A DNA stretch of 64,000 nucleotides from Knoxdaviesia capensis (Eukaryota; Ascomycota; Sordariomycetes; Microascales; Gondwanamycetaceae): positions 446,340-510,339 of the forward strand of contig LNGK01000008.1 in NCBI GenBank assembly GCA_001510575.1, read 5' to 3'. Each line of letters begins with the position of its first letter. Positions within the stretch are counted from its first letter, which is position 1. This document shows, piece after piece, positions 26,037 to 36,217 of the stretch. The translations under genes were made by a program, and so were the position numbers. The notes under the pieces are model-generated. The model was not told where the DNA came from, did not search any database, and was given only the letters and a program-made list of their open reading frames with translations.

Positions 26037-28919
26037 ATGTACTCCGACATCACCGACGAGGAGAAACAGTCGATTTTTTGGCACATAGAGAACGCGGGCC
26101 GACCGGAGGGGTGGCGGCCGACGGGACTGCGGAACCCGACGTGGGCGGGCGAGATCCACGACTCGGACTCGGAGGACCAGTGGAGTCCGGAGGAGCTTAC
26201 GCGGCGGGAGGCGTCGCGGGAGTTTTTCAAGACGGCTATCGCGGAGGCAGAGCGGAAGAAAGCTGCGGCTGCCGCTGCGTTGGCGGGAGAAGCGCCGGGG
26301 GCTCTGGATGCGGTCTCGCGGGATACGGCGGCTCTAGCTTCCCGTGTGGGTGCTACTAAAACCCCTATCAGACGTCTCGGCGCAGTCGCTGTGTCCAAGT
26401 CGGCTGTGTCTGGACTTTCCCCGGATCGGTCGTCGTCGCCTATAATCACCATCAAAAACACACCCATCCCTTGTCCGTATCCGGTTGAGCGCCAGATTCT
26501 CACAGGCTCGACCATCGTCGAAGAAACCCCCATTGGCGAAGCTGCCGCTACGCGACTCCAAGCTACCACCAGTACCCAACTCCCCGCCCAACCGTCCCCC
26601 GCGCCCCCTCTCCAGCTCCAACCCCAGCCGCGACCGCGGGGCCGACCACGCAAGACCCCCGGCGTGTCCCCCTTGACCAACCTCCTCGAGCGATCCGCTA
26701 CCGACACCGCCGGGCCCGGCCCCGCAGACTCCCCGGTCGCCCTCGCTATGCAGAAGCGCAAGCGCGGAGCGCAGGGCCCGCAGCGGCCCGGCTCGGCCAA
26801 GCGCGCGGCGCCCGTCAAGATGGTTGCGGAGAACGAGCGCATCTTCAATGGACTCGCGTTTTTCTATATCCCCAACGACGATATTGCGCCGTTGCGGCGC
26901 GCGCGGATCACCAAGGCGCTGGAGTACGGTGCGCGCTGGGTGCGTGAAATCGAGGGGGCTACGCATGTGGTCGTGGACCGGTCGCTGCAATTCTCGGATG
27001 TGAAGAGTATTGTGGCGCCTGTGATGGAGCGGGCGGATGGTCAGAACGTGCAGACGGTGGTGGTTCATGAGAACTACCCCATTGACTGCATCCGGTACAA
27101 GGTACTGTTGAACTCGGATCAGCCGAAGTATCAGGTCCCGGGGTATCCTGTCCAGAAACATGATGAGGTGAAAACACCTGCTCCGGCTCTGATCGGAGAC
27201 AAGGACACCGCAATGACCGATGCCCCTGAACCTACCGTACTGCCTGCGATTCAGGCCCAGACGACGGCTACAGCCAATGCTACCCCGACCGTCGAAGCTG
27301 CCGCAGCTCCGGAACATGCAGCCCCAGCTTCCCCTATCCAAGCACAGCAGAAGATCCAGCTCAAACCACAGTGGGCCAAGATCGAGCGCGAACGCCAGAA
27401 CCAGATGCGAACCTCTGGAGTGGTCCACCGAACCCCGGATGTGAGCCAGCACAGCAGCGAAGCCCGACAGGGCACCCAGACCTCGAGCTCGGCGTCCACG
27501 AGACAAGACGAGCTGTCTCAGTACATCGAGATGATGCAGAAGTACAAAGGGCTGCCCCTTGACGGCGATGACGAGGACGATGAACATAATGCGCGGGATA
27601 GTGGAGACGAACGGGATGATGCCGCAGATCGTCGTGGACTAAGCTTCCTACGGGCTGCTGCAACGTCCCCTGAACTTCACACGCACGCCAGCCAGGTGGC
27701 TGCTGCTGATCGCATAACTTCATCTTCTGATGAGGCCGACTCCCAAATGACGGAGACGCGTGCCAAGCCCCAGAAGAAAACAATTACATATGAGGAGCGG
27801 TTTGCATGCAACCGCGGTGGCACCAACGACAAGGTAGAAACCGGTCCGAATGCACGCATCATCGAAGTGCTTCGCCAGATGTGCGAGTACTACGGCCAGA
27901 CCAAGGACCAGTGGCGCACGCTCGCGTACCGCAAGGCCATCCGCACGCTGGAGCGCCAGGAGACGCCGGTGCGCACGGCGGCCGAGGCGCGCCGGCTGCC
28001 CAACGTGGGCGACCGGCTCGCGCAGAAGATCCAGGAAATCGCCGATACCGACCGGCTGCAGCGGCTCGAGTACGCGCAGGCCGACCCGATGACGCAGCTG
28101 TACGCGACCTTCCTCAAGGTGTACGGCGCAGGTCTGCGCCAGGCCAACCTGTGGATTGCGCAGGGGTTCCGGTCGATCGAGGAGCTGGCGAAGGGCGCAA
28201 CGCTGACGGCCAACCAGCGCATCGGCGTCGAGCACTACGATGAGCTGAACACGCGGATCCCGCGCACTGAGGTGGCGCAGTTGGCGGAGGTGGTGCAGAG
28301 CGCTGCGGCGCTGCTGGATCCGGCGGTGCAGATTATTGTCGGTGGGAGCTACCGGCGCGGTGCGGAGTCGTCACATGATATCGATCTGGTGGTTACACGG
28401 CCTGGCACGGAGACGGAGGCCGAGCTGAGGCCGTTCCTCGCGCGCCTGGTCGGGAAGCTCCAGGCCGATGGGTTCCTAGTCGCCGCGCTGGCGGGGAACA
28501 TCGAGCCGGTGTCCGGGAGTCCCACGCCGCCACCCCCCGGCACCGACCCGTCCAGCACGCCCGGCCCCGAGTCTACCAGCGGTACCAACAGTAGCAGCAG
28601 CAAGTGGCACGGATGCTGCGTGCTCCCCCGCCGCACCGAACGCCTGTGGCGGCGCATCGACTTCCTCGTGGTGCCCGAGTCGCAGCTGGGGGCCGCGATG
28701 ATCTACTTCACCGGCAACGACATCTTCAACCGCAGTATGCGGCTGCTGGCGTCGCGCAAGGGCATGCGGCTGAACCAGCGCGGGCTGTTCCGCGATGTGA
28801 TGCGGGGACCCCGGCGCGAGCGCATGACGCAGGGCGGGCTTGTGGAGGCGCGGGATGAGCGCAAGATCTTTGAGATTTTGGGGGTGCAGTGGCGGGAGCC
28901 GTGGGAGCGGTGGTGCTGA
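26037..28919 (+). CDS. POL4: Family X DNA polymerase (Pol IV / Pol lambda type)
   Basis: A single-exon gene of 960 residues. It is a gap-filling polymerase for base excision repair and non-homologous end joining, acting in the nucleus. A BRCT domain spans about residues 266-365. A Pro/Gln/Ser-rich linker follows, then the helix-hairpin-helix and fingers from about residue 605. The palm begins with the GGSYRRG motif (769-775). The catalytic aspartates are Asp781 and Asp783 in DIDLV and Asp875 in RRIDFLVV, and YFTG at 890-893 is the nucleotide-selection motif. All three metal-binding Asp residues are present, so it should be active. It is longer than yeast Pol4 (582 aa), mainly because of disordered sequence flanking the BRCT domain and a Pro/Ser-rich insertion between Asp783 and Asp875. 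A 417-residue open frame antisense to it is a composition shadow. Confidence 0.95.
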   Translation: MYSDITDEEKQSIFWHIENAGRPEGWRPTGLRNPTWAGEIHDSDSEDQWSPEELTRREASREFFKTAIAEAERKKAAAAAALAGEAPGALDAVSRDTAALASRVGATKTPIRRLGAVAVSKSAVSGLSPDRSSSPIITIKNTPIPCPYPVERQILTGSTIVEETPIGEAAATRLQATTSTQLPAQPSPAPPLQLQPQPRPRGRPRKTPGVSPLTNLLERSATDTAGPGPADSPVALAMQKRKRGAQGPQRPGSAKRAAPVKMVAENERIFNGLAFFYIPNDDIAPLRRARITKALEYGARWVREIEGATHVVVDRSLQFSDVKSIVAPVMERADGQNVQTVVVHENYPIDCIRYKVLLNSDQPKYQVPGYPVQKHDEVKTPAPALIGDKDTAMTDAPEPTVLPAIQAQTTATANATPTVEAAAAPEHAAPASPIQAQQKIQLKPQWAKIERERQNQMRTSGVVHRTPDVSQHSSEARQGTQTSSSASTRQDELSQYIEMMQKYKGLPLDGDDEDDEHNARDSGDERDDAADRRGLSFLRAAATSPELHTHASQVAAADRITSSSDEADSQMTETRAKPQKKTITYEERFACNRGGTNDKVETGPNARIIEVLRQMCEYYGQTKDQWRTLAYRKAIRTLERQETPVRTAAEARRLPNVGDRLAQKIQEIADTDRLQRLEYAQADPMTQLYATFLKVYGAGLRQANLWIAQGFRSIEELAKGATLTANQRIGVEHYDELNTRIPRTEVAQLAEVVQSAAALLDPAVQIIVGGSYRRGAESSHDIDLVVTRPGTETEAELRPFLARLVGKLQADGFLVAALAGNIEPVSGSPTPPPPGTDPSSTPGPESTSGTNSSSSKWHGCCVLPRRTERLWRRIDFLVVPESQLGAAMIYFTGNDIFNRSMRLLASRKGMRLNQRGLFRDVMRGPRRERMTQGGLVEARDERKIFEILGVQWREPWERWC

Positions 28920-29598
28920 CGATGTAACGGAATCATACCGGTTGGGAAGGGTCATGGTGCATGGGGTTGGCTGGAGATATATTACTGGTGGGGGTTTTAG
29001 GGTTAGTCAGTTCCGAAGTCATAGAAAGTCGTGATGTTTGCCAGATTTTAGGGTTACTCAGGAGTTCTCAGGGATGGCCTCACGCTTAATGCTTTTTACG
29101 ATTATCTTTTCCTTTTGATGAAATAAGAACCCTTTTACAGAACTTGTTAGTGTATCCAACATCCAATAAGCCTTGCCAAATAGGACACCACAAAAAAGAA
29201 CATGCAACCATCATAGATGAAAGAAAAAAAAGGAAACGCCGGCTCTCTTGAAAATATCTGTCCCTAATCCATACCATGGGTATCAAAACGCAAAAGCAGA
29301 AACTCAAGACTAAAACAGAACTCCATAGTTGTAAACCCCTAATCATCTAGCCATAAACAAAGACGTAACAAAGCGTCAACCAAAACCAGAGTTCCATGAG
29401 AAAAAAGAAAGAAGAGCCCAGCAATTCCTGGATGAGAGAAAGAAAAAACGAAGCAAAGAACGAGGTCACAAAGACCAGGGGGGAGCCAGCTCGTAAGGTG
29501 GTGTTCCCGCAACCCCTAGACTCCCATATCCGGAGGGGGGATTTCTTTGCGATGGTGTTTTTCTTTCCCTCTTGCAAACCACCATCGGCGGGGGGTGT
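28920..29598. other. Convergent intergenic region, POL4 and Rad60-like 3' ends
   Basis: This is the shared 3' flank of two convergent genes. It contains two short TTTTAGGGTTA stretches near 28997 and 29047 that resemble degenerate telomere repeats. No gene is visible. Confidence 0.6.
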
Positions 29599-31635
29599 TC
29601 ACTTGAAATGAACCTCGACCGAATCGAGGTCGGAGATTTCGGTGTCGCCAAGGGTGAGCGACAGATCGAGCTGCTCGCCATCAAAGAACAGCTGCACCGA
29701 CATTCCCTCGGGGACAGTCCGCATGCGGCGGTACACGTCGGCGATGGTCGACAGGGTGGTCGCGGCCGTGCCCGAGGTCTTGACCGGGTCGCCAGCCTTG
29801 GCGACGAGCGTGAGGCGAATGCGCGGGCCGCGGTCGGCAGCGGGGCCAGAGGCGGGCGTGGTGGCCACAGCCGGGCTCTTGTCGATCGATCCGGCCTTGC
29901 GGCCGAAGAGGCGCTTGAACGACTCGTCCTCGTCGGCGCCTCCACCGGCAAAGCCACTGCCGGTATCGTCGGACGAGCGGGCGGGCACGCGGCCACCACC
30001 GATGCCCAGCAGGCGGCGACGGTCGCGGTTGCGGGTGTAGGCCGCGAACTGCTCGGAAGTCCAGACCTCGAGGTTGATGTAGCAACCATTGGCTCCGAAG
30101 CCGTCCATGTTGTTCGCATCCATCACATCATACATCTCGCCAGGGTCGGCGTTATGGACTGCGATGCCCAGCGACGCCAGGCTGGTGGTGCTGTACACTG
30201 GCGCCATGCGGAACGTCATCACGATGTCGTTCGGGTCGGCGGGGAGGGTGGTGACTCCGAGGTGGAGCTGCATATCAATCCAAGTTTCCTTGATCAAGCG
30301 GAAACTGTTATCGGTCTGCAGCTTGAACTGCTTCACAACGTTATCCGGGTCGGTTTCGGGAATGTGCGACACAATGCGGATATGGCCGGGCGGGCGGGGC
30401 GGGAGGGGCTCGTCGTTGTCGAGCACCAGGGGATCGGTCTGCACGCCGGGCTGGTTGCGGCGTTCGCGCGCCTCGTCAATGTAGCGCTGGAGCTCAGGGT
30501 CCTCCTCGCCGTTCATGGCGACGCCATCGCTGTACGTGTCCGACGGGACGGTCACGTTCGCGAACTTTTTCTCAAAGATGGCGTCGGTCTCAGGGGTGCC
30601 GAACAGAGGGGCCGGAACTTGCTCGTCATCGCTATCGATGAGCACAGTCTCGCTTCCCTCAGCACCGGGGGCGGCGCGGTGGTATGAGTCCGGAACTGGA
30701 CCCGAAAAGCCAGGAGGGTAGCGGCCATAATCTTTGGCCGGCTGCCGCTTGGGCAGGTTGGGCAGGACGGGGTAGCGAGCGCCGGGAGGGAAACTGTGAC
30801 GAGACGAAGACGCAGGGCACAACGGTTAGCAAATCGAGTACTACACATGGAAGCGGCATTGCATCAAAGTCNGGGGGGGGGGGGGGGGGGGGGGGTTTGC
30901 GAACAGTTTCTGAAGAACGCGGGGTTTGGGCGCGCTGGTGCCGTTACCAGTTGACTGCCGCTTCTGCGGCGGGCCCTCCATGCCCTCATCATCGCCCACA
31001 ACATCCTGGGCAAGCAAGTTCTGGAACTCATCGGAGCGACGCTTCAGATTGCGCATGCTATCGTACGCGCCCGCCGGGACCGGGCGGATGCGCGGGGCAC
31101 CAATCTCCACCTGCTCCTCATCCTGTGCCTGCTCCTGCATCGGCATCTGATCAACCTCCTGCAGGCCATGGAAGAGCGACATCGCGTTGACAGCCGAAGT
31201 CGGGATGGACTTCAGCGAAACATAGCGACGCTTGCGCTCAAACATGGTCTGCTCTTTCTCCGCCTGAACGAGGCGCATGGTCGACTTGGATCTGTTGAAC
31301 AAAGCAAGGTATTCGTCGTCCGTACCGCCACCGTCGTCGGCGGGGGTTCCCGAGGCCTGAGAGGCCGCGTCGAGGGGGGCCGCGGCGGCAGTCGAAGAGG
31401 AAGCAGTCGCAGCGGGACGGCGCTGAAGCGCGGTCGGCTTGAAGGGAAGCGACTTGATCGGCTTCGGCTTCACAGGGGGGCGGGCCATTTCCTTCAGAGC
31501 AACAGAGGGGGAGCTAGGCTGGTTATCGTCGTCGCTACTAGCCTTGTTGGGCTTGAAGCCTGAGTTGCGGGACATCTTGATGGCGTCCATGAATTTGTTA
31601 ACAGAGTCAGTGTGTTCATTGTCTTTATCTTCCAT
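29599..31635 (-). CDS. Rad60/Esc2/NIP45 (RENi) family protein with two SUMO-like domains
   Basis: Exon 1 starts at the ATG at 31635-31633 and runs to the poly-C defect near 30895; exon 2 is 30793-29599. The intron acceptor CACAG, with branch GCTAAC before it, is clear, but the donor falls in or beside the assembly defect at 30872-30895. The N-terminal half is acidic and basic, with a helical block that includes KSTMRLVQAEKEQTMFERKR. Exon 2 carries a first SUMO-like domain starting at HIRIVSHIPETD and a C-terminal Rad60-SLD domain starting at RIRLTLVAK and ending in DSVEVHFK. Family members bind Ubc9 or sumoylated partners and act with Smc5/6 in replication-fork repair. Roughly 645 residues are visible; the true length is unknown because of the gap. 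It diverges from LSM6 across a 654-bp promoter. Confidence 0.85.
30872..30895. other. Assembly defect: one N beside a 23-base G run
   Basis: A single N followed by 23 G lies inside the Rad60-like gene. On the coding strand this is a C run that prolongs a poly-Pro stretch, and the splice donor of the only intron must lie in or next to it. Length and sequence here should not be trusted. Confidence 0.9.
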
Positions 31636-32289
31636 CGTTGCGAAACAAGTGGATAGTTACTCTCGCACCGACGTTGGTGAGAGAGGACAATCCGAGAAAT
31701 TGTGGTGGATGAAAACGAGTTTCAAGAGGTTGTATGGGGGAGAAAGGAGGAAGAAAGGAAGAAGAAAAAAGAGGGCAACGTCAGAAAGGACGGCAATTTA
31801 TTCCCTACGGGATAAACACCGGGAGAACAATAGGTACGATAGATAAGAAAAAAAAAGTAAATCTTCACAAAATTTGCTGTGTTCGGTGGTGATGTTTTTT
31901 TATTTGTTTTTTTAGTGATAAGATTGAAATCAAGGGGAAAAAAACAAACGCGATGGTGATTATGCCTGGATCTTAGGGTATCCCGCATTTTTAGGGTATC
32001 CCCTGGTCCAGGCACGTGCTGATAATGTGAATTATTGGACATTTCCTGGGGCAGCTCACCGCTAAATTTGTGCCCAAGTTCACACCCAAGAACGTGATCG
32101 AAGTGTGGCTGCTGAGTGTGGCTGGAGGCTTCAGCGCCACACACCCCACCAGCCCTCCAGCTTTCTTTCCATCACACATCACCAGGTGAAGCTTTTTGGA
32201 CCTCCAACCTCATATCTTCAACTATATATTCTCAGTCTCGCCTTTTCATTCCCCTTACTCAAACGCACCCCCCACCCACACATCATATA
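31636..32289. promoter_or_regulatory. Divergent promoter of the Rad60-like gene and LSM6
   Basis: A 654-bp bidirectional promoter. It holds an exact direct repeat TTAGGGTATCCC at 31973-31984 and 31991-32002, with starts 18 bp apart, and a CACGTG E-box at 32013-32018. The repeats lie about 290-315 bp from LSM6 and about 340-370 bp from the other gene. TTAGGG-containing sites are bound by Tbf1/Teb1-type factors in yeasts, and CACGTG by bHLH factors; binding here is inference. Confidence 0.5.
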
Positions 32290-32709
32290 ATGGAAAACGG
32301 CGCCATATCGCAGGGAGAGGGCAAGGACCCGTCGAGCTTCCTCAGCGACATCATCGGCCAGCCGGTGGTGGTCAAGCTGAACTCGGGCGTTGTGTACAAG
32401 GGTGGGTGTACACCTTTATCATTCTGTTCTCCGGGTGTTTTCTTTGCTGACCGCTCAATGCGTGTAATCTACAGGTGAACTGCAGTCGGTCGACGGCTAC
32501 ATGAACATTGCGCTGGAGAAGACGGAGGAGTTCGTCAATGGCGTCAAGCGGAGAGCGTATGGTGATGCCTTTGTGAGAGGCAACAACGGTAGGTTTCCTC
32601 TTTTTTTTTTTTTTTTTGGCACTGCTCCGTGTTGGGTTTCCCTGGCTAACTCCTTTCTCTCCCTTTCGGTTCTGTCGATCTAGTCATGTATATTGCCGCA
32701 GATTCATGA
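32290..32709 (+). CDS. LSM6: U6 snRNA-associated Sm-like protein LSm6
   Basis: Three exons, 32290-32401, 32475-32588 and 32684-32709, with introns of 73 and 95 bp (donors GTGGGT and GTAGGT; acceptors CTACAG and ATCTAG). Together they encode 83 residues, the usual LSm6 size. The Sm1 motif includes IIGQPVVVKLNSGVVYKG, followed by DGYMNIALEKTEEF and KRRAYGDAFVRGNN. The Sm2 strand (VMYIAADS) ends the protein with almost no tail. LSm6 is part of the Lsm1-7 ring, which promotes mRNA decapping in the cytoplasm, and of Lsm2-8, which binds the U6 snRNA 3' end in the nucleus. No single open frame covers it; the last exon encodes only eight residues. Confidence 0.95.
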
Positions 32710-32890
32710 GAGTAGATTATGATAATGAAGATTTACGAGCTGCCACACCCCGCCCGCTGTTATGTCTGTGCCTGTGATGATGTTCTTCTGCTGCTCAGCC
32801 TTCCTTCCGATGGACTCATTTTGATATTAACCAAACCCAACCCAACTCTGTTGGTACCACTACCTATACACACTAACCCAGCCACTATAT

Positions 32891-33935
32891 CTACAGCCGC
32901 TTTGCCCATGTAAAGAACGTTTTGCCATGAACCTCCAGCTCGCCGGCCGCATTCTTCGGCGCCGCGTCCACAATCTTGGTAAACCGCGCGTCGAACTCCG
33001 CGCGATTCTCGTCGCTCAGCGCCACCACCTGGCTGAGCGTGCCGAGCCGCGCGCGCAGCGCCGCCGGCGTGAGGAACACCGACCAGGCCACCGACTCCTG
33101 GCCGATCGGCGTGGCGAACAGCGGGGTGCCGGCGTCGGACAGGTTGGCCGGTGGCTCGAAGGTGCGCTGCCACTGGTGGTTGCGGAAGCGGCCTTGGCCG
33201 TCGGTCGGGAGCCAGTAGATCAAGTCGTTGAGCTGCTGCTCCCAGGCGTACTCGGTCGTCCAGTCCTTGGGCTTGTTGTCTGGGTTATTTTGGCAGTGTC
33301 AGTTTTGATACCTGAATTGCGGTTTTGTGGCTGCTCGTTCAAACTTACAGTCTTCGATGTTCCAGATGGCAGCAAATGATGCTCCGGGCTTGAGGATCCG
33401 GTGGAACTCAAGAAGAGCCTCCCGGGTTGAGAACCTAAGTCAGACCGTCAAAGTCAGAATCCAAAACACAACATTCAACCATACACTTTGGGGCTTACCA
33501 GTGAAATGACTACATCAATAGCGGGTTAGCAATCATATATCATAAGCGCCATTTCATCGCCTTCTCATGATCCTGGAAACCCACCTGAGCAGCAATCACA
33601 GCGTCAGCAGACTCGGCCCCAGCCGGGATATCCGCCGCCACACCCTCGGCCGTGGTGACGCCCGGCAGCTTCTTCACGTCCAGCTGGGTCCGCATCCCCT
33701 CTAGCGGCTCGACGGCAAAGATATCGTATCCCTCCGGCCGCACCGCTAACAGCTCGGTAAACTTGCCAGTTCCCGCCGCAATCTCCACGATCCGCGCTCC
33801 CGACTTGCCGGAGATGCCGAGGTTCTCAAGCAGCTTTGCAGCCGCGGCCGGCGGGTACGATGGCCGGTGGGTGTCGTAGGTCTTTCCGTCATGGAAGCCC
33901 TGGCTTGCGCCTTGGTGGACGTTGAGGTGCGACAT
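32891..33935 (-). CDS. Class I SAM-dependent methyltransferase
   Basis: Four exons on the minus strand: 33935-33585, 33509-33499, 33434-33349 and 33279-32891, giving 278 residues. Exon 2 is only 11 nt; joining it restores the continuous motif QSFHWFSTREALLEFHRILK, which is conserved in Methyltransf_11 proteins. Introns are 75, 64 and 69 nt with consensus ends. The N-terminus has the family-typical YDTHRPSYP. Motif I (IVEIAAGTGKFT, around residues 50-60) binds S-adenosylmethionine, and an acidic residue after it (AVEPLEGM) fits motif II. Related yeast enzymes include Tmt1 and Crg1, which methylate small carboxylic substrates, but the substrate here cannot be read from sequence. It converges with LSM6, leaving 181 bp between stop codons. 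Confidence 0.85.
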
Positions 33936-35046
33936 TTGAGAGAGTGTATATATAAGTGTTGGCTATGTACAGGTGGAAGTGGATACGTGGGAGCAGAGAG
34001 CTGAGGCAGCGAATCTAGGAAGAGATAATGGACATATGGAGCTATTTATGTTTCTGGAGGAAACTGAAGCCGGCCTTAATTCCGAGCAGAACTAAGAAGA
34101 TGTTGACTTGGCAATTTGAAAAGGCAATCGGCGGCAGGATGGCGTTAGTTGCGCTTTGCGTGGGTAGTCATACAGAAAGAAAGAGAGCGATGGCAATAAT
34201 AGCGGGGAAGATGTGGCAGGAAATAACGACTGGAAGGCCCCCAGGATCTGGTCTCGCGGCGTTTACTTCTAGACGGCGGGTCTCTTGCTTTTTAACTCGC
34301 GTGGGACAAATACGAGTGCTAGCTGCGTTGATGGCGTGGGGCTTTCTGTGTCCACTTTAGGCAGAACGCCGATGCGGCCCGGCTGGCTGTGGCAGTAATG
34401 CCGAGATGCAAGCTCGGCCGCCGATCGGAGGAGGATGGGCGAATTGGGGTGTGTGTAGAAGGGTGTGGTGGACGCTGATTTGATTCAATGGGATGGCCTT
34501 TCTCAAGTGATGTAACCCTGAGAGACACGCTATCCCGTAAAGAAGCGAAGTCTTACAGTTCTCACTGTTTTACTCGGGAAGACGACAAAATGGCCATTGA
34601 TTTGTGATCGTGAAGATGAACGGAGGGGCTTTCTTGCGACCCCGCCAAAAGTGCGGATTCTGCAGCGCCTAATGGGTGGGCGGGCGTGAGCCACAAGCGC
34701 TGGAATTTGCTCTCCAGGGTGCACGGAACGGAAGGTGCACGCGCTAAACCCCCCGACAGCCGCGAGTTCACTTTCTTGGGGCAGGAACGATCCAGAAGGC
34801 CCAACTCTGTCTCAACCTCACTCCATCTCCGGGTTTTTTTTTTCTCTTCTTTCTATCACATCCATATACCACAGCGTTTTTTTCTGCTTCTTTTCCCGGT
34901 TACCTGATTTCTTGGTGGCATCATTTCCTTCCTTCTTTAGCGGTCCGCGTTCTGTTGTTTTCTGTCCCATAAAAGTCTCCGAGCTGCAATAGACAACCAC
35001 CAGTAGCACAGTCCGAAAAGCTGTTGCCTAACATATCCGTCCACTA
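33936..35046. other. Region between the methyltransferase and the transposon
   Basis: This holds the methyltransferase promoter, with TATATATA at about 33948-33955, close to its ATG. The remainder has no supported gene. GC content is ordinary up to the sharp boundary of the transposon, so RIP has not spread outward. Confidence 0.6.
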
Positions 35047-35135
35047 CCCGTGCCACGCACCCACTAAAGTGGGTGCTCTACACCAAGATGAACCAATCAC
35101 TAAAATGAACCACTCTCCTCATTTTTAACTATAGA
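35047..35135 (+). repeat. Left terminal inverted repeat (89 bp)
   Basis: It pairs with 36129-36217 with two mismatches out of 89. It contains the near-perfect palindrome GCACCCACTAAAGTGGGTGC at 35056-35075, which could form a hairpin at the transposon end. Confidence 0.95.
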
Positions 35136-36128
35136 TTTTATTTTAACCATAACTACCTATCTCTTTAACTATTTTAGTTTCTTTTTTATCTTATAGATAA
35201 GTAATAGATTGCGTTTACTTATAGTATATTATTTCCGCGCTATAAGTGCCGTTTCGGTAATAATACGCTTAAAACGTCTATATAGCCGTTTTTCTATTAC
35301 CTTAACTACTTAGACTACTTATACCTCCTTATCCTCTTTCCGCTATATAATAAGCTCCTATACGTCTTCGATAGTAAGCGTATTACCTAACTATAGCTAA
35401 GTATTAGCTTTAGAACGAGCTAAGTAACGTATTTATTCGGAACGCCTCGTTTTATTAAGATATTACTTTAATAAGAATAGCTAGCTCTCTATTAGCTAAT
35501 ATAACTAGATATTAAGCTCGCTTTCTCTTAGTAAGAAATAAGCTAGCTTTACTAACTCTAATCTAAATACTAGTCTTATCTATATTCTATATCTAATAAC
35601 GTAATTCTATAAATCTAAATAGTATTTTATAAGTAATAGAAGTACTTTTTAACGCGAGGAAGGTCTTTACTAACTTACTAATTAGTATCTAAGAGAGCTT
35701 ACTATATAACTAGATATCTATATCTCTTAATAAAGTAAGCTATTTAGTTCTCTCTAATAAACTAAACCTTATATAAATAGAAATAAGTAGTAAGTATAAG
35801 CTTTAATAGATAACTAGATTAACTTACTTTAGTTAGTTAATATATCTATAAATAGTAGTTTCCTTAGTAATAGTAAGCTTTATATTTAAAGCTACTTACT
35901 TCTATTCTAGTTTATTATTAATATACTTATTATAATAGCGTACGAAAGTAGGGTATAGGATATCGAAGCGCTTCGTAACGGAACGAAGAAAATCGTCGAA
36001 ATTATCTAACTTATACTAGATAGCCTCTTATATAATAGTTCGTTAGGTAGCTATTTAAATAAGGTATTAAATAATATAAAAAGTTTGAAAATAAAGTATA
36101 GAATAGAGAGGTAGGAAGAGGAAGAAGT

Positions 36129-36217
36129 TCTATAGTTAAAAATAAGGAGAGTGGTTCATTTTGGTGATTGGTTCATCTTGGTGTAGAGCACCCACTTTAG
36201 TGGGTGCGTGGCACGGG
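36129..36217 (-). repeat. Right terminal inverted repeat (89 bp)
   Basis: This is the inverted partner of 35047-35135. Both mismatches between the two copies are TpA in one and CpA in the other, which is what RIP produces. Confidence 0.95.

Larger units (their letters stand above)
35047..36217. mobile_element. Dead Tc1/mariner-like element, heavily RIP-mutated
   Basis: The element is 1,171 bp, bounded by 89-bp terminal inverted repeats that begin CCCGTGCCACGCACCCACT, and flanked by TA on both sides (35045-35046 and 36218-36219). A TA target duplication is the hallmark of the Tc1/mariner superfamily. The interior is extremely AT-rich, and from 35249 to 36085 there is no CpA or TpG dinucleotide at all while CpG is retained. 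That is the expected end state of RIP acting on CpA on both strands. No open frame of 60 codons or more survives, so no transposase can be recognised. It may be a destroyed autonomous copy or a non-autonomous (MITE-like) derivative. It ends 166 bp upstream of the TBCE start codon. Confidence 0.88.

Noticed and set aside
26334..27587. 417-residue open frame antisense to POL4
   Set aside because: It lies entirely over the disordered linker and BRCT region of POL4, has no domain features and is explained by codon bias.
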